A program made the position numbers and the translations under genes. The notes beneath the pieces were generated by a model. The model was given only the letters and a program-made list of their open reading frames with translations. It was not told the DNA's origin and did not search any database. 64,000 nt of DNA from Acholeplasma equirhinis (lineage in GTDB: Bacteria > Bacillota_I > Bacilli_A > Acholeplasmatales > Acholeplasmataceae), in assembly GCF_017052655.1 (NCBI RefSeq), contig NZ_JAFIDC010000001.1:124001-188000 (forward strand). The letters run 5' to 3'. Of this stretch, positions 34,528 to 42,460 are shown one piece after another. Position 1 is the stretch's first letter, and each line of letters begins with the position of its first letter.

Positions 34528-35343
34528 TTATTCGAATGCTGGAATTGCAGCCCAACCGTAGTTGTCAAGAATCCATTGTTTAACTTTTGGACTTGTTAGG
34601 TGTTCAATAAACTTAACGATTCTTGGGTCTTGTCTGTTATCTTCACGTGTAACAAATGAAATTGCATAAGTAGCAGTTAATTCATTTAATGGTTCTTTAA
34701 ATAAGAATTCAGAATCATCACCAAGATCGATTGCAGTTTTTGCATAGCTTGGATACATAACAGCTAATCTGCGTCCTGCATCATTGTATGCATGAGCTGT
34801 TAATAACAATGATTTTAATTCAAATTTTAAGTTTTTAGGATTAGATTCAATATCATCTAATGTAGCAGTAACGGTTTTACCTTCTTTTAAAGTGATTAAA
34901 CCAGCACTTTGTAAAAGTAAGAGTGCACGAGGAAGGTTTACAACATCCTCAGGAAGATAAACTGTTTCACCATCTTCAACATTTATATTATTTTCACTAT
35001 CAACTTCATATACAGCACTATATAAAGAGAAGATAGAGTGATAAACAGGTTGTGCAACTACTAAATTAGCGTTGTTTGCATTATTGAAGAATTGCATAAA
35101 GTATTGATGTTGAATCAAGTTACCATCAATTTCTTTATTGTTTAACGGTGTATTTAATAGATTATAGTCCATATTTACCATTTCAACTTTAATTCCATCT
35201 GCTAAAAGATCAGCCTCAATTAACTCAACAATTTGTGGCATTGGATAGAAGTTGACACCAATTTTTAGTGTGTCAGCACCTTGTTGACATCCAGATAATG
35301 CCCAGATTGATAATAAACTAACGAATATCCATAATTTTTTCAT
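34528..35343 (-). CDS. metQ: MetQ/NlpA-family substrate-binding lipoprotein
   Basis: 271 residues. Lipoprotein signal with lipobox LSGC (cysteine at residue 19), then TLKIGVNFYPMPQIVELIEADLLADGIKVEMVNMDYNLLNTPLNNKEIDGNLIQHQYFM, the classical beginning of methionine-binding MetQ/NlpA proteins (usually D-G-N-x-F-Q-H). It captures methionine or a related amino acid outside the membrane and delivers it to the MetI permease. It is the last of three genes in order ATPase, permease, binding protein, transcribed toward mscS. Confidence 0.9.
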   Translation of the reverse strand: MKKLWIFVSLLSIWALSGCQQGADTLKIGVNFYPMPQIVELIEADLLADGIKVEMVNMDYNLLNTPLNNKEIDGNLIQHQYFMQFFNNANNANLVVAQPVYHSIFSLYSAVYEVDSENNINVEDGETVYLPEDVVNLPRALLLLQSAGLITLKEGKTVTATLDDIESNPKNLKFELKSLLLTAHAYNDAGRRLAVMYPSYAKTAIDLGDDSEFLFKEPLNELTATYAISFVTREDNRQDPRIVKFIEHLTSPKVKQWILDNYGWAAIPAFE

Positions 35344-35346
35344 TTC

Positions 35347-36027
35347 TTAATTCCTTTTCTTTTTGTCGAGGTAACGTGCAAGCATGCTACCTAAAATTTG
35401 GATGATTTGTACCATAATAATCATAATAATTGTAGATACCCACATAATTTCTTGTCCATTAGGTGTGTAATAACCGAGTTGGATAGCAGTATATCCAAGA
35501 CCACCACCACCTACAATGAAGACAACTGTTGAATAGGCAAGTAAACTAATTAAAGAAGTCGTATACCCTAAAATTAATCCTGCTTTAGCTTCAACATAAA
35601 TGAAATGTCTAAATAATTGGAATTGGTTTGCACCTAAAGATTTAGATAAATCATAAATTTGTGGATTGATATCGGCAATTGCTTGTTCAACTTGTCTTGA
35701 AACCGTCGCAAACCCGATAATCGATAATGAAATGATTGAAGGAATGAATCCAATTGAGGTTCCAAACATTCTAAAACTAATTGGAACAATAATTACCATT
35801 AATAATATGAAAGGAATTGATCTAATGACGCTCACTAACACTGATAGTGTATATGCAACCCATTTCTTTTCATGAGGTCGATTCTTACCATAAAGTGCAA
35901 GAATAAATCCTGTGATTGTACCAAGAACGAGTGAAATGATACCACTTACTAAAAGTAATACTATTGTGTCAATTGTTGCATCTATGACTCTTTGTGTGTC
36001 AACTGGGGATAATAATAGATTAAACAT
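35347..36027 (-). CDS. metI: MetI-type ABC transporter permease
   Basis: 226 residues with about five membrane helices. N-terminal TQRVIDATIDTIVLLLVSGIISLVLGTITGF and the central SVIRSIPFILLMVIIVPISFRMFGTSIGF match MetI permeases; the EAA-type loop with AIADINPQIYDLSKSLGANQFQLFRHF contacts the ATPase. The start at 36027 (MFNLLLSP) follows GGGGTGAT and overlaps the ATPase gene by eight bases; the longer frame to 36054 has no better signal. With the neighbours it forms a complete D-/L-methionine-type importer. Confidence 0.92.
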   Translation of the reverse strand: MFNLLLSPVDTQRVIDATIDTIVLLLVSGIISLVLGTITGFILALYGKNRPHEKKWVAYTLSVLVSVIRSIPFILLMVIIVPISFRMFGTSIGFIPSIISLSIIGFATVSRQVEQAIADINPQIYDLSKSLGANQFQLFRHFIYVEAKAGLILGYTTSLISLLAYSTVVFIVGGGGLGYTAIQLGYYTPNGQEIMWVSTIIMIIMVQIIQILGSMLARYLDKKKRN

Positions 36028-36757
36028 TAGAATCACCCCAAATCTTCTTTTCATAATTGAATTCTAAGTTATTGGCCTTTTTGATTTCTTCTAGGCGTTT
36101 AATCTTTCCACCTTCAAGAAGAAGTACCCGATCACAAATGAACTTAACCATTTCAATTTGGTGAGATACAAAAATGATTGTTGGTTTAAACTCATCGTGA
36201 ACATTTTTGATGAGTTTTAGAATTTCGTATGCCGTTTCTTCATCTAAAGATGAAGTCGGCTCATCACAAAATAAAATCTTAGGTTCAGTAATCAGTGCTC
36301 TTGCAATACTTACTCTTTGAGCTTCACCGCCAGATAAAGTTATCGGATAACTATCTTTTTTTGACTCAAGTCCAACAAATTTTAAAAGTTCAGCTGCTTT
36401 TTCAAGTCTTTCTTTTTTAGGAACACCAAGTAACTTTAAAGGTAATGCTACATTTTCTAAAGTAGAAAGGTTATAAAGTAAAGAGAAATTTTGATAAATA
36501 TAAGAAGTTTCTCTGATTAATGACTTTATACGTTTATGATCTTTGAAGTTTACTTTTTCATCGAAGAAACTTATTTCACCAAAATCAGGCTTTGATTGAA
36601 GTGACAAAATCTTTAATAATGTTGATTTACCAACACCACTTTTACCAACGATTCCAAAGATTTCTCCGGGCTTAACATAAAAAGATACATCCGCTAGGGC
36701 ATGTAGGGTCTCTTTTTTTGATATGAAAGTTTTCGTGATACCTTCTAGTTTAATCAT
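36020..36757 (-). CDS. metN: MetN-type ABC transporter ATPase, short form without the C-terminal regulatory domain
   Basis: 245 residues. Walker A GKSGVGKSTLLK near residue 38, Q-loop YQNFSLL, signature TLSGGEAQRVSIARAL, Walker B ILFCDEPTSSLD and H-loop VSHQ are complete. Typical MetN proteins are about 340 residues because of a C-terminal NIL/ACT-like domain that binds methionine and shuts the transporter when the cell is full; here the protein ends soon after the nucleotide-binding domain, so that trans-inhibition should be missing. A TATAAT-like -10 lies at 36791-36796 on the minus strand. No SAM riboswitch or T-box is seen in the short leader. Confidence 0.88.
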   Translation of the reverse strand: MIKLEGITKTFISKKETLHALADVSFYVKPGEIFGIVGKSGVGKSTLLKILSLQSKPDFGEISFFDEKVNFKDHKRIKSLIRETSYIYQNFSLLYNLSTLENVALPLKLLGVPKKERLEKAAELLKFVGLESKKDSYPITLSGGEAQRVSIARALITEPKILFCDEPTSSLDEETAYEILKLIKNVHDEFKPTIIFVSHQIEMVKFICDRVLLLEGGKIKRLEEIKKANNLEFNYEKKIWGDSNV

Positions 36758-36790
36758 GTGTTCCTCTAATCATTTTCAAAGTTCTAATAT

Positions 36791-36796
36791 ATTATA
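36791..36796 (-). promoter_or_regulatory. Candidate -10 element of metNIQ
   Basis: TATAAT on the minus strand about 35 bases before metN; no convincing -35. Confidence 0.4.
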
Positions 36797-36853
36797 CGCA
36801 AAATTAATTGAAATGAAATAATTATTGCATAGTTACCAAAATTATTGACAAAC

Positions 36854-36880
36854 AAAAAAGACTAGTGTGCTAGTCTTTTT
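36854..36880 (-). terminator. Terminator after the aldo/keto reductase gene
   Basis: AAAAGACTAG - four-base loop - CTAGTCTTTT stem with flanking A/T runs, four bases beyond the stop of the reductase; symmetrical enough to act on both strands. Confidence 0.9.
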
Positions 36881-36884
36881 AGAA

Positions 36885-37877
36885 CTACTTTAAAGCTTCC
36901 TCAATTGCTTGCAATTCTTCATTTGTAAAAGTTAAATTTTCTAATGTCTTTAAATTTTCATGTAATTGCGTAATCTTAGATGTTGATATTAGAGTTGATG
37001 TCATTCTTTCATCTCTTAAGCACCATGCAAGTGCCATTTGTGCAATGGATTGACTACGACTTTTTGCGATAACATCTAACTTCATAAGTTTAGCTCTTGC
37101 TTCATCTGTTATGTTCTTTTCACTAAACCACATGGAATCTGGGTTTTTAGCTCTGCTATCTACTGGAATATCATTAATATACTTATTTGTTAATAAACCT
37201 TGTTGAAGTGCAGAATAACAAATAGTACCTCCACCAATTTCGTTTTGAGTTTGAAGAAGGTTATCATGCTCCAACCAACGATTTAACATCGAATAACTTG
37301 GTTGAGTGATGACATAAGGTACATTCATTTCATCTAACATTTGATGTGCTCTTTTTAATTGTTCTGAGTTATAGTTTGATAAACCAACATATAAAGCTTT
37401 ACCAGATAAGACAATATCACGAAGTGCAATCATTGTTTCTTTCATATCAGTTTCATGATCAAATCTGTGATGATAGAAGATATCAACATAAGGAATGCCC
37501 ATTCTCTCAAGTGATTGATTTAAAGAAGAAATTAAATATTTTCTTGAACCACCATCTTGATAAGGACCATCCCACATACGATATCCAGCTTTAGTAGAAA
37601 TGATAATTTCATCTCGATAAGGCATTAAAGCCTCTTTTAAAATCTTACCAAAAACAATTTCAGCATGTCCTGGTGGCGGACCGTAGTTGTTTGCTAGATC
37701 AAAATGGGTAATACCATGATCAAAAGCAGTTAGAATCATCTCTTTGCAGGTTTCGTAATCATTCTTTTCACCGAAGTTCTGCCATAAACCGAAAGATAAA
37801 ACTGGTAATTTTAAACCAGATTTACCTAATTTACGATAGATCATTTTATTGTAGCGATCTTTATTTGCTTGATACAT
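36885..37877 (-). CDS. Aldo/keto reductase (YghZ / glyceraldehyde-3-phosphate reductase-like)
   Basis: 330 residues. NADPH-dependent reductase of the AKR fold. Seen: MIYRKLGKSGLKLPVLSFGLWQNFG, the catalytic tetrad region FDLANNYGPPPGHAE (Asp and Tyr), ISTKAGY (Lys) and IFYHHRFD (His), and C-terminal ALAWCLRDERMTSTLISTSK for cofactor binding. The A-N-N-Y-G-P-P-P-G sequence is that of the YghZ/Kv-beta-like subgroup, which reduces L-glyceraldehyde 3-phosphate and methylglyoxal in Escherichia coli. It is monocistronic; a TATAAT-type -10 lies around 37896-37905 on the minus strand. Alternative starts at MIYRKLG (residue 12) are possible. Confidence 0.9.
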   Translation of the reverse strand: MYQANKDRYNKMIYRKLGKSGLKLPVLSFGLWQNFGEKNDYETCKEMILTAFDHGITHFDLANNYGPPPGHAEIVFGKILKEALMPYRDEIIISTKAGYRMWDGPYQDGGSRKYLISSLNQSLERMGIPYVDIFYHHRFDHETDMKETMIALRDIVLSGKALYVGLSNYNSEQLKRAHQMLDEMNVPYVITQPSYSMLNRWLEHDNLLQTQNEIGGGTICYSALQQGLLTNKYINDIPVDSRAKNPDSMWFSEKNITDEARAKLMKLDVIAKSRSQSIAQMALAWCLRDERMTSTLISTSKITQLHENLKTLENLTFTNEELQAIEEALK

Positions 37878-37915
37878 ATTGTTACCTCCATCCTTATTAT
37901 ATTATATATAGAAAG

Positions 37916-37951
37916 AAAAACCTCGCTTAAGTCTTCCTTAATCGAGGTTTA
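37916..37951 (-). terminator. Terminator after pepT
   Basis: On the minus strand AACCTCGATTAAG...CTTAAGCGAGGTTTTTC makes a stem with a T tract right after the pepT stop. Confidence 0.85.
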
Positions 37952-37958
37952 TTTAATG

Positions 37959-39173
37959 TTATTCAGCAATTAATTTAACAATATTTGTATAAATTTCAAC
38001 AGCTTTTTCCATTTGATTGATACTTGCAAATTCTAATCTACCATGGAAATGAAATGCACCAGTACCTAAGTTAGGTGTTGGTAAACCACCATAAGTAAGT
38101 CTTGCACCATCTGTACCACCACGGATTGCTTCAAATTTAGGTTCAACACCTGCTTGTTTAGTTGCTTTTACAGCATAATCGATAATGTGTGGATGTTGTT
38201 TGATAATTTCATACATATTTAAGTATGAATCATGAATATCAGTTTTCACAGCTTCATATCCATATTTTTTATTCATATACTCAGTGATATCAAAGAAAGT
38301 CTTAATTTGATTTCTGAAAAGTGTCATATCGTGGTTACGAATAATATATTTAGTTACAGTTTGTTCAACTGAACCATTGAAATTAGTTAAGTGATTAAAT
38401 CCTTCATAACCTTCAGTGATTGCTGGGTCTAAGAATTTAGGTAACATTGAATGGAACTCAATTGCTAAATGTTGAGAGTTAATCATTTTATTTTTAGCAT
38501 TACCTGGATGGATAGAAATACCATTGAATGTTAATTTAGCTGCAGCAGCATTAAAGTTTTCATATTCAATACCACCAACCTCACTACCATCAGCAGTATA
38601 GGCGAAGTCAGCTTTAAACCAATCATAGTTGAAATGATCAGCACCACGACCGATTTCTTCATCTGGTGTGAAGCAAATATAAATATCACCATGTTTAATA
38701 TCTTTGCTTTCAGTTAGTCTTTCAACTAATTCCATAATTTCAGCAACACCTGCTTTATCATCAGCACCAAGTAACGTATTACCATCGGTAACAATGATAT
38801 CTTCACCGATGACTCTTTTTAACGATGGGTATTGATTTGGTTCCATACTAAATTCATTATTCAGTTTAATTAGTGATCCATCGTATTTCTCAATAATTCT
38901 TGGATTGACACCTTTACCTGGTGCATCAGGAGAAGTATCAACGTGTGCAATGAATCCAACTGCTGGAACTTTCTTATCTATATTAGAAGGTATGCGCGCG
39001 TACGTGTAACCTAAATCATCTAAAAATGCTTCAAGCCCCATACCTTTTAATTCCTCTAAAAGTACTCTTGATAAGTCTTTTTGTTTCTCTGTAGAAGGTA
39101 CAGAAGATGAATCATGATTAGATTGTGTATCTATTTTTACGTATTTAATAAAGCGTTTTGTTAATCTTGTCAT
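37959..39173 (-). CDS. pepT: Peptidase T (tripeptide aminopeptidase, M20B family)
   Basis: 404 residues. PepT removes the N-terminal residue from tripeptides using two zinc ions in the cytoplasm. Metal and catalytic positions are visible: GFIAHVDTSPDAPG (His, Asp), LLGADDKAG (bridging Asp), FTPDEEIGRGADHF (catalytic and ligand Glu) and the C-terminal GGTDGARLTYGGLPTPNLGTGAFHFHGRLEF (His). The start at 39173 (MTRLTKRF) follows GAGGT at 39182-39186; a longer in-frame extension upstream has no ribosome site. It fits with pepF in a peptide-scavenging lifestyle. Confidence 0.96.
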   Translation of the reverse strand: MTRLTKRFIKYVKIDTQSNHDSSSVPSTEKQKDLSRVLLEELKGMGLEAFLDDLGYTYARIPSNIDKKVPAVGFIAHVDTSPDAPGKGVNPRIIEKYDGSLIKLNNEFSMEPNQYPSLKRVIGEDIIVTDGNTLLGADDKAGVAEIMELVERLTESKDIKHGDIYICFTPDEEIGRGADHFNYDWFKADFAYTADGSEVGGIEYENFNAAAAKLTFNGISIHPGNAKNKMINSQHLAIEFHSMLPKFLDPAITEGYEGFNHLTNFNGSVEQTVTKYIIRNHDMTLFRNQIKTFFDITEYMNKKYGYEAVKTDIHDSYLNMYEIIKQHPHIIDYAVKATKQAGVEPKFEAIRGGTDGARLTYGGLPTPNLGTGAFHFHGRLEFASINQMEKAVEIYTNIVKLIAE

Positions 39174-39285
39174 GAATTTTACCTCGTTTCTTGTTAATAT
39201 TATACAATTTTTAGTCCAAATATTCAAAAAATTAAGTTCGAAATTAATTTTTTTAATTTTTTTGTTAATTTTTTATGCAAACCTA

Positions 39286-39314
39286 TTGACATTAATAAAT
39301 AAAATGAATAAAAT
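39286..39314 (+). promoter_or_regulatory. Strong promoter of the DUF2089/SHOCT operon
   Basis: Perfect TTGACA (39286-39291), 17-base spacer and TAAAAT (39309-39314), inside an AT-rich divergent intergenic region with pepT. Confidence 0.85.
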
Positions 39315-39354
39315 TAATGTGTAAATTAAAAATGTTAAGGAATTTACAGGAAAA

Positions 39355-39699
39355 ATGAAGAAAAATAAAATCTTGAATAAAGTTTATAAAAACAAAATGA
39401 ATATAGAACAAGCTTATTCAGAATTGTATGAGCCGAAACCTATTAAATATCCTAAAGCACATTTTGTTAAAGTTAGAGTTTATATCGAAGGAAAGAGGGG
39501 AATAAATATGTTATTAGCAATTTTACTAGCTTTACCAATTCCAATTTGGATTGTAAAGAAAATACTAGATCGCAAAATGAAAACTACTGAGGGGTTAGAC
39601 CAAACACAACTTAATGAATTACAATCATTAATTGAAGTAAGAGGTATTAGCCTTGGGGTATCAGATCAAAATACACATTTCACAGTAAAAACAATTTAA
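39355..39699 (+). CDS. Small membrane protein with SHOCT-like N-terminus
   Basis: 114 residues. The start NKMNIEQAYSELYEPKPIKYPKAHFVKVRVYIEG resembles the short helical SHOCT-like motif (x-I-x-x-A-x-x-x-L) found in the two following genes, then a hydrophobic helix at about 51-68 (INMLLAILLALPIPIWIV) and a polar tail. Function is unknown. It is the first gene after a perfect promoter and eleven bases before the DUF2089 gene, so it probably belongs to the same stress or envelope-sensing operon. Confidence 0.7.
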   Translation: MKKNKILNKVYKNKMNIEQAYSELYEPKPIKYPKAHFVKVRVYIEGKRGINMLLAILLALPIPIWIVKKILDRKMKTTEGLDQTQLNELQSLIEVRGISLGVSDQNTHFTVKTI

Positions 39700-39709
39700 G
39701 GAGAATCTA

Positions 39710-40168
39710 ATGAAAAAATTAAATCCAGTTATCACGACTTGCCCAGTATGTGAACATGACTTACACATTACACATTTAGAATGTGAACATTGTAACACTA
39801 AAATCTCAGGAGAGTTTAACTTCTCAAAGTTTAATTACTTAGATCAAGAAACACTCCTATTCATTGAACTGTTTGTAAAAAACAGAGGAAACATTAAAGC
39901 GGTAGAAAAAGAAATGAATGTTTCATATCCAACCGTTAAACGTCATCTAGAAGAAGCAATAGTTGCTTTAGGCTATAAAGTTGATGAAGATGATGAAGAC
40001 GAAGAAGAAGACATTGTAGAACTAAAAAAAAGTAAACTCGCAGAAGCTCAATCTAGAATAGCTGAAGCAAAAGCAAAAAAATTAGAAATTCTAGACAAAA
40101 TTAAAGGCGGACAACTCAAGGTTGAAGACGCCATTGAACAAATCAAAAAACTAAAGGAGAACAAATAA
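39710..40168 (+). CDS. DUF2089 family protein (zinc ribbon plus HTH, SHOCT-like tail)
   Basis: 152 residues. N-terminal zinc ribbon CPVCEHDL...CEHC (four cysteines, residues about 11-30), a helix-turn-helix segment KNRGNIKAVEKEMNVSYPTVKRHLEEAIVALGY, an acidic stretch DEDDEDEEEDI, and a C-terminal LDKIKGGQLKVEDAIEQIKKL that is like the SHOCT-type motif of the next gene. DUF2089 proteins are thought to be transcription regulators that act with YvlB-type partners; DNA target unknown. GGAGA precedes the start. Confidence 0.9.
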   Translation: MKKLNPVITTCPVCEHDLHITHLECEHCNTKISGEFNFSKFNYLDQETLLFIELFVKNRGNIKAVEKEMNVSYPTVKRHLEEAIVALGYKVDEDDEDEEEDIVELKKSKLAEAQSRIAEAKAKKLEILDKIKGGQLKVEDAIEQIKKLKENK

Positions 40169-40169
40169 T

Positions 40170-40568
40170 ATGTCAGATACTTTAAAAGAAGAAAGATTAG
40201 CAATCTTAGAATTATTAAAAGAGGGTAAAATCAACCCAGATCAAGCAGAAGCTTTACTTTCTGCATTAGGTTCAAGCGAACCAAAACAAGCACCAACACC
40301 ACCAACTCCACCAAGAGAATCAGGTAAAGACCAAGCTTTCAAAATGTTAAGAATTAATGTTGAAGGTAATGGTGGTGAAAAAGTTAAAGTAAATATTCCA
40401 CTAGAATTTGCAAAAGTTCTTAAAAAAGGAAAATTCGGTAACTTTAACTTAGATGAATTTGACATTGACATCGACGAGATCTTAAACATGGTACAACTTG
40501 GAGCAGCCGGTGAAATTGTTTCAGTTGACAGTGAAGATGGCGAAAAAGTCAGAATCGTTATTGAATAA
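40170..40568 (+). CDS. SHOCT-like / YvlB N-terminal-type protein
   Basis: 132 residues. The N-terminus ERLAILELLKEGKINPDQAEALLSALG is the helical oligomerisation motif seen at the start of YvlB/LiaX-type proteins, followed by a Pro-rich linker (TPPTPPRE) and a small alpha/beta domain (LRINVEGNGGEKVKVNIPLEFAKVLKKG...IDEILNMVQLGAAGEIVSVDSEDGEKVRIVIE). In other Firmicutes such proteins report or answer envelope stress. It begins one base after the DUF2089 stop with AAAGGAG, so the two surely act together. Confidence 0.82.
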   Translation: MSDTLKEERLAILELLKEGKINPDQAEALLSALGSSEPKQAPTPPTPPRESGKDQAFKMLRINVEGNGGEKVKVNIPLEFAKVLKKGKFGNFNLDEFDIDIDEILNMVQLGAAGEIVSVDSEDGEKVRIVIE

Positions 40569-40576
40569 CAATTAAA

Positions 40577-40596
40577 AGAGAGCCTTCTGGCTCTCT
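40577..40596 (+). promoter_or_regulatory. Stem-loop between the SHOCT operon and the ABC exporters
   Basis: AGAGAGCC - TTCT - GGCTCTCT is a perfect 8-bp hairpin with no T tract. It would pause rather than end transcription, so the four exporter genes may be partly co-transcribed with the regulators. Confidence 0.6.
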
Positions 40597-40624
40597 CTAC
40601 TAATTAATTAAATAGGAGAGAAGT

Positions 40625-42460
40625 ATGGAGCAAACCGCTAAAAAGAAGCAGGGTTTTTTAAGAACGCTTATAAGACAGTTCAAAGAATTTAAAAGACTCG
40701 ACAAAAAAATTGTATATCTTTATATGTTCTTAGGCATCATCTCAACAGCTATCATCAATCTATCAGGCATATATTTAACTAAACTGATCATTGATGGCTT
40801 AACAGATTATGCACCAAATGAATTGTATTATTTCATTGCAACTTTAATATCTACATTAATTGTATTTATGTTCTTTAGAAGATGGTGTGATGCAAAAACA
40901 GAAGTTATCTTCATTGATGTTAGAATCAGACAATACTTAGCATTTAATAAAAAGTTTATGGAAGTAGATTATCCTAATATGGAAGATCCAAATTTCCAAA
41001 ATAAAGTTCAAACATCACTCACATCATTAGGTGGTGACGGTGATGGTTTCCAAAGAACCTACACATTAACTTATCGTATGCTTGGTCTTCTAACAACTGT
41101 AATTGCAACAGCAGTAGTCGTTGGACTATTTAACTGGTTGCTAATCCTTGCATGTTTATTTACAGCAGTAGTTTCTACTTATGCAGTTTACTTAATGGCA
41201 AAATTTGATTATAAACAAAGAGATGAATTAAGTGAGAAGTTTAGACAAGAAGCTTACTTCTACAACACAACCTATGATTTCACATTTGGTAAAGATATTA
41301 GACTTTATCAATTACAAGATACTTTAGAAAAAGAACATTCAAAATCAGTTAAATCCTTAACTAACTCGATTAAGAAACTTGCAAAGTTCGATTTTAAAGC
41401 ATCCTTATTAGAACTTATTCCATTATTATTACAAGATATTTTAGCTTATGCACTGGTCTTATGGTCATATTTCGAAGGACAACTTACCATTGCTGAATTA
41501 TCTATGTATTTAGTTGCAGTTGGAACACTTTCAACATATCTACGTCAACTTGGTAAAGGTATCTCTGATATTAGAGCAGGTATCAGATATGTTGTTGACT
41601 ACTATAACTTTATGGATGATCAATCATTTATTAATTATGAAGGTTTATTAGAACCATTAACTGAAACCTTTGATATTGAATTTAGAAATGTTTCATTTAA
41701 ATATCCAAATACTGAAAATTGGATCATTAGAAACTTATCTATGAAGATTGAAAAAGGTGAAAAACTTGCTATCGTTGGAGCAAATGGAGCAGGTAAAACA
41801 ACACTTGTTAAATTAATTTGTGGTCTCTTCAAACCAACCGAAGGACAAATCTTGATTAATGGTGTTGATGCAACTAAATTTAACAAAGCTAAGTTCCAAG
41901 AAATGTTCTCAGTTGTCTTCCAAGATATTCACGTATATGCAGCATCAGTGATGGAAAACGTGATTGGTATGCAAGATGACGAAACAGCTAGAGAACGTGC
42001 GAAGATGGCTTTAGAAGCCGTTGGATTAAAAAACAAAATTGAAAGTTTACCAAACCAATATGATCATCAAATCCTAAAGGTTATTGATCCTGAAGGTGTT
42101 GATTTCTCAGGTGGCGAACGTCAAAAATTAGTAATCGCAAGAGCACTATTCAAGAATGGACCTGTAGTCATTCTAGATGAACCAACTGCTGCACTTGATG
42201 CATTAGCAGAAGCTAAAATTTATGAAGAATTTAATGCTCTTGCAGGAAACAAAACTTCAATTTATGTTTCACATCGTTTATCATCAACTAAATTCTGTGA
42301 TCACATTGCATTATTTGATGGTCAATCATTAAAAGAATATGGTACCCATGATGAGTTGATGGCACAAAAGGGGATTTATCACAATATGTTTGTAACACAA
42401 GGTAAGTATTATCAGCCAAGTGTAGGAGGAGAAGAAGGATATGTTCAAAACGTTAGCTAA
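40625..42460 (+). CDS. ABC exporter half-transporter (pair 1, first subunit)
   Basis: 611 residues: membrane domain of six helices (about 30-330) fused to a nucleotide-binding domain. Walker A GANGAGKTT near residue 389, Q-loop VVFQDIHVYA, signature DFSGGERQKL, Walker B VVILDEPTAALD with the catalytic Glu, and H-loop YVSHRLS are complete. The VFQDIHVYAASV and DPLAEAE/DALAEAK style places it in the same subfamily as the next gene, with which it overlaps by 20 bases; they probably form a heterodimer. Such exporters move lipids, peptides or drugs outwards; substrate unknown. AGGAGAG precedes the start. Confidence 0.9.
   Translation: MEQTAKKKQGFLRTLIRQFKEFKRLDKKIVYLYMFLGIISTAIINLSGIYLTKLIIDGLTDYAPNELYYFIATLISTLIVFMFFRRWCDAKTEVIFIDVRIRQYLAFNKKFMEVDYPNMEDPNFQNKVQTSLTSLGGDGDGFQRTYTLTYRMLGLLTTVIATAVVVGLFNWLLILACLFTAVVSTYAVYLMAKFDYKQRDELSEKFRQEAYFYNTTYDFTFGKDIRLYQLQDTLEKEHSKSVKSLTNSIKKLAKFDFKASLLELIPLLLQDILAYALVLWSYFEGQLTIAELSMYLVAVGTLSTYLRQLGKGISDIRAGIRYVVDYYNFMDDQSFINYEGLLEPLTETFDIEFRNVSFKYPNTENWIIRNLSMKIEKGEKLAIVGANGAGKTTLVKLICGLFKPTEGQILINGVDATKFNKAKFQEMFSVVFQDIHVYAASVMENVIGMQDDETARERAKMALEAVGLKNKIESLPNQYDHQILKVIDPEGVDFSGGERQKLVIARALFKNGPVVILDEPTAALDALAEAKIYEEFNALAGNKTSIYVSHRLSSTKFCDHIALFDGQSLKEYGTHDELMAQKGIYHNMFVTQGKYYQPSVGGEEGYVQNVS

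Noticed and set aside
36758-36884. SAM riboswitch or T-box in the metNIQ leader
   Set aside because: The leader is too short and has none of the conserved helices or specifier-type sequence.
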